Shown in pieces: positions 60,793-64,000 of a DNA stretch of 64,000 nt (positions within the stretch are counted from its first letter, which is position 1; each line of letters starts with the position of its first letter). The DNA is taken from NCBI GenBank assembly GCA_030374805.1, contig JARGSG010000026.1:708427-772426 (forward strand). The letters run 5' to 3'. The DNA is from Gracilaria gracilis (lineage: Eukaryota; Rhodophyta; Florideophyceae; Gracilariales; Gracilariaceae). The notes beneath the pieces are model-generated. The model had not been told where the DNA came from. It did not search any database and worked only from the letters and a program-made list of their open reading frames with translations. Made by a program: the position numbers and the translations under genes.

Positions 60793-60843
60793 AACCACGA
60801 ACCCCGGGCACACACGAAAAGCACGGGCTCGGAGTTCGTGGTT
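60793..60843. repeat. Long imperfect hairpin
   Basis: Perfect outer arms AACCACGAAC and GTTCGTGGTT enclose imperfect inner arms (CCCGGGCACACACG against CACGGGCTCGG) around an AAAAG loop. It has B-box-like GGTTCG sequence on the minus strand but no tRNA fold. Confidence 0.65.
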
Positions 60844-61117
60844 TGCACCCCAGCCGTGCCGCTTTTTCCCCAAGTTTACTACACCCTGTTAGATGCAAGA
60901 GGTTTTGGTTGTTAAGTGGACATGTATATGTGTGGAGCAATGGCAATCCGATGTCGGCACAATGAAGTTTCTCATAATGGAATTCTATCCATTGAGCCCT
61001 GACGTGTCAGACTATGAATATGGACCCCGTTTCGGGTGAAATTGGAAATATTGTTGGGACGTACCTTGTTAGGTGAATCTGGGATAGAACCTATGAAATA
61101 GGTGTACAGTAGGGCCT

Positions 61118-61926
61118 TGTGGCATATTTGTCCAAATATTTGGCGTCACACCCGCTGCGTAGATACCTTGGCACCCTGACACTGGGTTGTCCACGTGTAG
61201 AGCCCTCGTGGGAGTGCGCAGCCCTAGATACAGTAGATAGTATATATGCTCGGGCGATCTCGCCCTGGAGCCACTATGTAAAACTCACCTGAGTCGTATC
61301 TTCTTCCTGAAGTACATGGTCTTCATCCCGAAGGTCGGGCTATGGTTGTTACTGCCTACGTAGGTTTACGACTCCTCTAAGGAGAGTAACCACGACTGGT
61401 CTCGGTACAATCACCCCTCAGGGTCCCTAAGGAAGTTCTATACTACCAGTTTCTGGCTTGTTTCGCTAATTACCCCAGTATCAGGTTGTATTTGTTGTCG
61501 TCGCCGAGGTACCGGATCTTTGTTTAGTTCATCGTTTTCCTGGTGCAGGTCTCGCTTTCGCCTCTGTACAGAGTTATATTTGGAAACTCGTGTGTGTGTG
61601 TTTCGTTCCGCTATCGGCCCTGTTCCTGCCGTTGGCAGGCGCCGTAGCTTCGCTCGTGTGGTTCTCCGTAGGAGCATTACACCGTCTTACGGCACCGTTC
61701 GCTCCACTTCTAGACTCGTTCTCTCTTGATCCGTCGTCGGTTATTCCTCTCTAGGCCCACGCTCTTCTTTACCTCTGCAGGTTATTCCAGCACCGTCTCC
61801 GGTTTACACCCGGCTGCCACGCGGCACGCGCACGGGCAGAGGGCTCTACTTCTGAGTTCTCCCTTTTGTGGGAGCAGGACTTGGACATCCTGGTGGACAC
61901 GTACCCTCTTTGGGATTTGCTCTACA
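61118..61926 (+). repeat. Probable 5' LTR of second gypsy element
   Basis: Begins TGTGGCATATTTG and ends GCTCTACA three bases before the primer site. It contains several short palindromes, for example GGGCGATCTCGCCC, CCTACGTAGG, CCTGCCGTTGGCAGG and CCAAATATTTGG. Confidence 0.55.
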
Positions 61927-61929
61927 TTC

Positions 61930-61942
61930 TGGTCTCCCGACC
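61930..61942 (+). other. Primer binding site, second gypsy element
   Basis: TGGTCTCCCGACC, identical to the primer site of the nested chromovirus at 46145-46157; the next bases (TAGAAG) also match. Confidence 0.8.
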
Positions 61943-62072
61943 TAGAAGAGTCTAGTGGACTAGAGCCTGAAAAGGAAGTTTAATTGAAGTCGTACTCATA
62001 AGAGTTCGAAACTAGAAGTTTGTTGTTGTTTTTGAAGTTGTTTCCCCGCTTGGGTTTGTTTCTGTCACTGGA

Positions 62073-63944
62073 ATGGGATCCGGAAAACGGCCAAGTCCGT
62101 CCAAAGCCCGTTCTGTCGGTTCTGGTTTACCCCCGCAAGCGCGATTAGTTCCTGAACCGCTACCGGTGAAGGAGAAGAAATCAGGGAGCCGGAAACAACC
62201 GTCGAAGACGTCTGATGCCCCAGTGGCCGGGCCCCCTTCCGTTCCTCTGGAAGGACCCTTATCCGCTGTTGCGACAAGTGACGCAGTATTATCCGAATCG
62301 GATACTCAAGTTCGCATGCTTGAGGCCCAGAGCGCGGTGAGAGCTAGCTCTCAAACTGCACTCAAAAAGGAGGTCGAATCGCTTCGCAAGGAAGTGAAAG
62401 ACGCTCAAATGAGATATGTTTCGGGAGAAATCCAGCTCCTGAGACAAAAAATGAACTCAATTCTGGAGTGCTTTGGTTCCCCACAGGTTTTCGTGGATGG
62501 CTATTATCGGACAGTTAAAGAGTTCCGTGCCACAGCGGATCGAATTCACGCCCGTCTGGGTACCCTCGAAGCCATTATTAGAATGGATGGAGAAGCAGAA
62601 GTCCCCCCACGGGAGAAATCTGTTTCGAAAATTTTCGTCCATCACTCTGATAAGAAGAGCCATCGCAAGTCCTCAAAAGAGTTTCGCCACCACGTGGATT
62701 CGTCTGACTCTGACTCTGACAGCTCGGACAGCTCTTCATCGTCGTCATCGTCCGTTGCCTCGGAAGGTAGTCGTCGTCGACACTCTCGATCGTCCCGTTC
62801 AAGGGCCATGTTTACCTGTCAAGGTGCAATCTGTACCCGGGAGAAGGGAGCTAAGTGTCCTGGTCTTAAGGAGTTGAAGCCTACGAATCTGCTTTATCGA
62901 AAGTTGTTATCGTACCGTTACTATCGGTTACGGAAGTCCGAAGGGAAGAGAACCTCTAGAAGTACCGAAAAGGTGAGGGCGCACATCCGTAAGCTCAGCG
63001 TGACACTCAAGAACCGCGAGTTTGCAGGAGAAGACTTCATCCGGGTGCTGGATTTCCTCTCTAGGTTCGTTCATGAAGCCGATATTCTTGGAATGACGGA
63101 GGGACAGGCGTACGTTGCCTTCCCCTACTACCTGAAAGGTCAGGCTGCAGACCGGTTTAATTTCATCCTTGAATCGTCAAGGACCTCGGAAGGCGGCGTT
63201 ACTTGTTGGCCCGAAGCGGTTCATTACCTCTTAAGGTCATACGCTACTGGTCAGGCCATTCAGCAGGCTACGTCGGCCCTTAGGGAACTGAATCAACGTC
63301 CGGAAGAAACGGAAACGGCTTATTCAACGCGCCTGAATAAGGATTTCCACCGCTCTGGTAATGTTCATCATTCACAGGAGAGATGTGCGATGTTTGTCGA
63401 TGGATTAAATCCCGCGATTCGGGCACTTGTAGCCCGTTATCGGGAGGAGAATCGGAAGATAACCTATTTGGAATTGGTACAGTACGCCCAGGCTGAAGGG
63501 AATACGCTCCGAGCTCGGAGTCCCTCCAAATCGAAGCCTCGTAAGGTACTGTTTGCCAACAATTCTGACTCTTCTCTGGCCCTTTCATATGGGTATGAAG
63601 CCAGTATGGACATGGATAATGTGCACCTCATAGGTTGTAATCCGAGTTCTATCGGCAATTCAATTGCCACCTCGGAATTGCCGTCAACTACGGTGCCGTC
63701 TACGGAGTGCGATCCGGCCCTGTATGCTCAGAACCGCCGAGTTCAGGTAGCACCGATATCCTATGGAGGTCGCATGATGAGGACAACTCGCCCAGGATGG
63801 AGGGATAGCACCCAGCAGGGTCGTGTTATAGCGCGTCCCACCGATGGTTCAACCGCAGTGATCTGCTACGAATGTTATGAATTTGGTCATATTTCACCGC
63901 AGTGCACGGTCCCGGCACGGGATAGGTTGAAAATCGTCACTTAG
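62073..63944 (+). CDS. gag: Gag of second gypsy element
   Basis: The ATG at 62073 (MGSGKRPSPSKARSVGS) gives 623 residues. A Pro/Ser/Lys-rich start is followed by a coiled coil (ALKKEVESLRKEVKDAQ), a Ser/Asp run, a Ser/Arg run (RSSRSRAMF), a capsid-like core (FPYYLKGQAADRFNFIL, YSTRLNKDFHRSGNVH, CAMFVDGLNPAIRALV) and one CCHC zinc knuckle (CYECYEFGHISPQC) near the end. The core aligns by eye with the gag at 43851-46013 (FYLKGQA, RCGNVF), which places it in the same broad gypsy lineage. The frame is intact. Pol would begin past 63944. Confidence 0.9.
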   Translation: MGSGKRPSPSKARSVGSGLPPQARLVPEPLPVKEKKSGSRKQPSKTSDAPVAGPPSVPLEGPLSAVATSDAVLSESDTQVRMLEAQSAVRASSQTALKKEVESLRKEVKDAQMRYVSGEIQLLRQKMNSILECFGSPQVFVDGYYRTVKEFRATADRIHARLGTLEAIIRMDGEAEVPPREKSVSKIFVHHSDKKSHRKSSKEFRHHVDSSDSDSDSSDSSSSSSSSVASEGSRRRHSRSSRSRAMFTCQGAICTREKGAKCPGLKELKPTNLLYRKLLSYRYYRLRKSEGKRTSRSTEKVRAHIRKLSVTLKNREFAGEDFIRVLDFLSRFVHEADILGMTEGQAYVAFPYYLKGQAADRFNFILESSRTSEGGVTCWPEAVHYLLRSYATGQAIQQATSALRELNQRPEETETAYSTRLNKDFHRSGNVHHSQERCAMFVDGLNPAIRALVARYREENRKITYLELVQYAQAEGNTLRARSPSKSKPRKVLFANNSDSSLALSYGYEASMDMDNVHLIGCNPSSIGNSIATSELPSTTVPSTECDPALYAQNRRVQVAPISYGGRMMRTTRPGWRDSTQQGRVIARPTDGSTAVICYECYEFGHISPQCTVPARDRLKIVT

Positions 63945-64000
63945 TTCGAGTCTCTGACGCCCGAAGAACAGGCACACGGGTCCCCAGAACATCCTATGAA

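Larger units (their letters stand above)
59312..61117. other. Intergenic, AT-rich, 1.8 kb
   Basis: No gene seen. The left end holds the continuation of the interrupted palindrome (TACAGTACCCCGGGTGG near 59336-59352) and a two-copy tandem repeat. The right part has a strong hairpin at 60793-60843. Confidence 0.5.
61118..64000 (+). mobile_element. Second gypsy-type LTR retrotransposon, 5' part
   Basis: A probable 5' LTR (61118-61926) is followed by the same primer-site 13-mer as the nested chromovirus and a gag gene; pol lies outside the window. The LTR start is inferred from the TGT...ACA symmetry and is less certain than its end. No second LTR is visible, so the target duplication cannot be checked. 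Confidence 0.75.

Noticed and set aside
60770-60860. tRNA gene (B-box-like GGTTCG, GLEPRTPG-type translation)
   Set aside because: No acceptor stem, D arm or anticodon loop can be drawn; the sequence is better explained as a hairpin.
1-64000. CRISPR arrays, rRNA genes, bacterial-type operons
   Set aside because: None seen; introns, LTR elements and targeting leaders point to a eukaryotic nuclear genome.

Overview
The window looks like nuclear DNA of a red alga, probably a florideophyte such as Chondrus crispus. The lineage call is inference. The support is: plastid-targeted rubredoxin and other proteins with Ala/Arg/Ser-rich transit-type leaders, densely packed genes with almost no introns (only two short ones seen, 73 and 125 bp, both with GTAAGT donors), divergent gene pairs sharing GC-rich promoters, and a large load of LTR retrotransposons and cut-and-paste transposons.

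Layout. 1-8.2 kb holds decayed transposon genes: a truncated C2H2-finger gene at the left edge, a MULE transposase with a SWIM finger (1393-3571) and a pogo/Tigger-type transposase (6429-8176), all frameshifted. 8.8-35.1 kb is the host gene island: plastid rubredoxin (RBD1 type), a disordered Ser/Pro/Arg-rich protein, an SLC25 carrier with one frameshift, acyl-CoA oxidase (two exons, PTS1-like end), a plastid-type membrane protein, monodehydroascorbate reductase, a Gly-rich TGD5-like protein that overlaps tail-to-tail with a plastid-type coiled-coil protein, a PMCA-type Ca2+-ATPase (two exons), a C2-like protein, serine hydroxymethyltransferase, an MPP6-like exosome cofactor, a YVH1/DUSP12-like phosphatase and a GT8-like membrane protein. 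Redox and peroxide handling recurs (rubredoxin, acyl-CoA oxidase, MDHAR), but nothing suggests an operon-like unit.

36.0-53.3 kb is a nest of two retrotransposons. A Copia element (36035-53301; 296-bp LTRs, TSD GAATC, half-tRNA-iMet-type primer site) was interrupted inside gag by a Ty3/gypsy chromovirus on the opposite strand (36879-46668; 508-bp LTRs, TSD GTGCT, complete gag and pol with a chromodomain). The gypsy LTRs differ at 1 position and the Copia LTRs at 9, which agrees with the nesting order. The Copia element also carries an antisense ORF with its own TATA box between pol and the 3' LTR.

53.3-64 kb is again transposon territory: a broken Harbinger-like transposase (53993-55106), a complete PIF/Harbinger element (55457-59311) with TIRs, a TAA target duplication, transposase, accessory gene and an apparent captured Rab GTPase fragment, and the 5' LTR, primer site and gag of a second gypsy element running off the right edge.

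The most unusual signal is an 11-bp interrupted palindrome, ACC-N5-GGT, repeated through the LTRs, non-coding tail and coding regions of the chromovirus at far above chance density, and absent from a Copia stretch scanned as a control.
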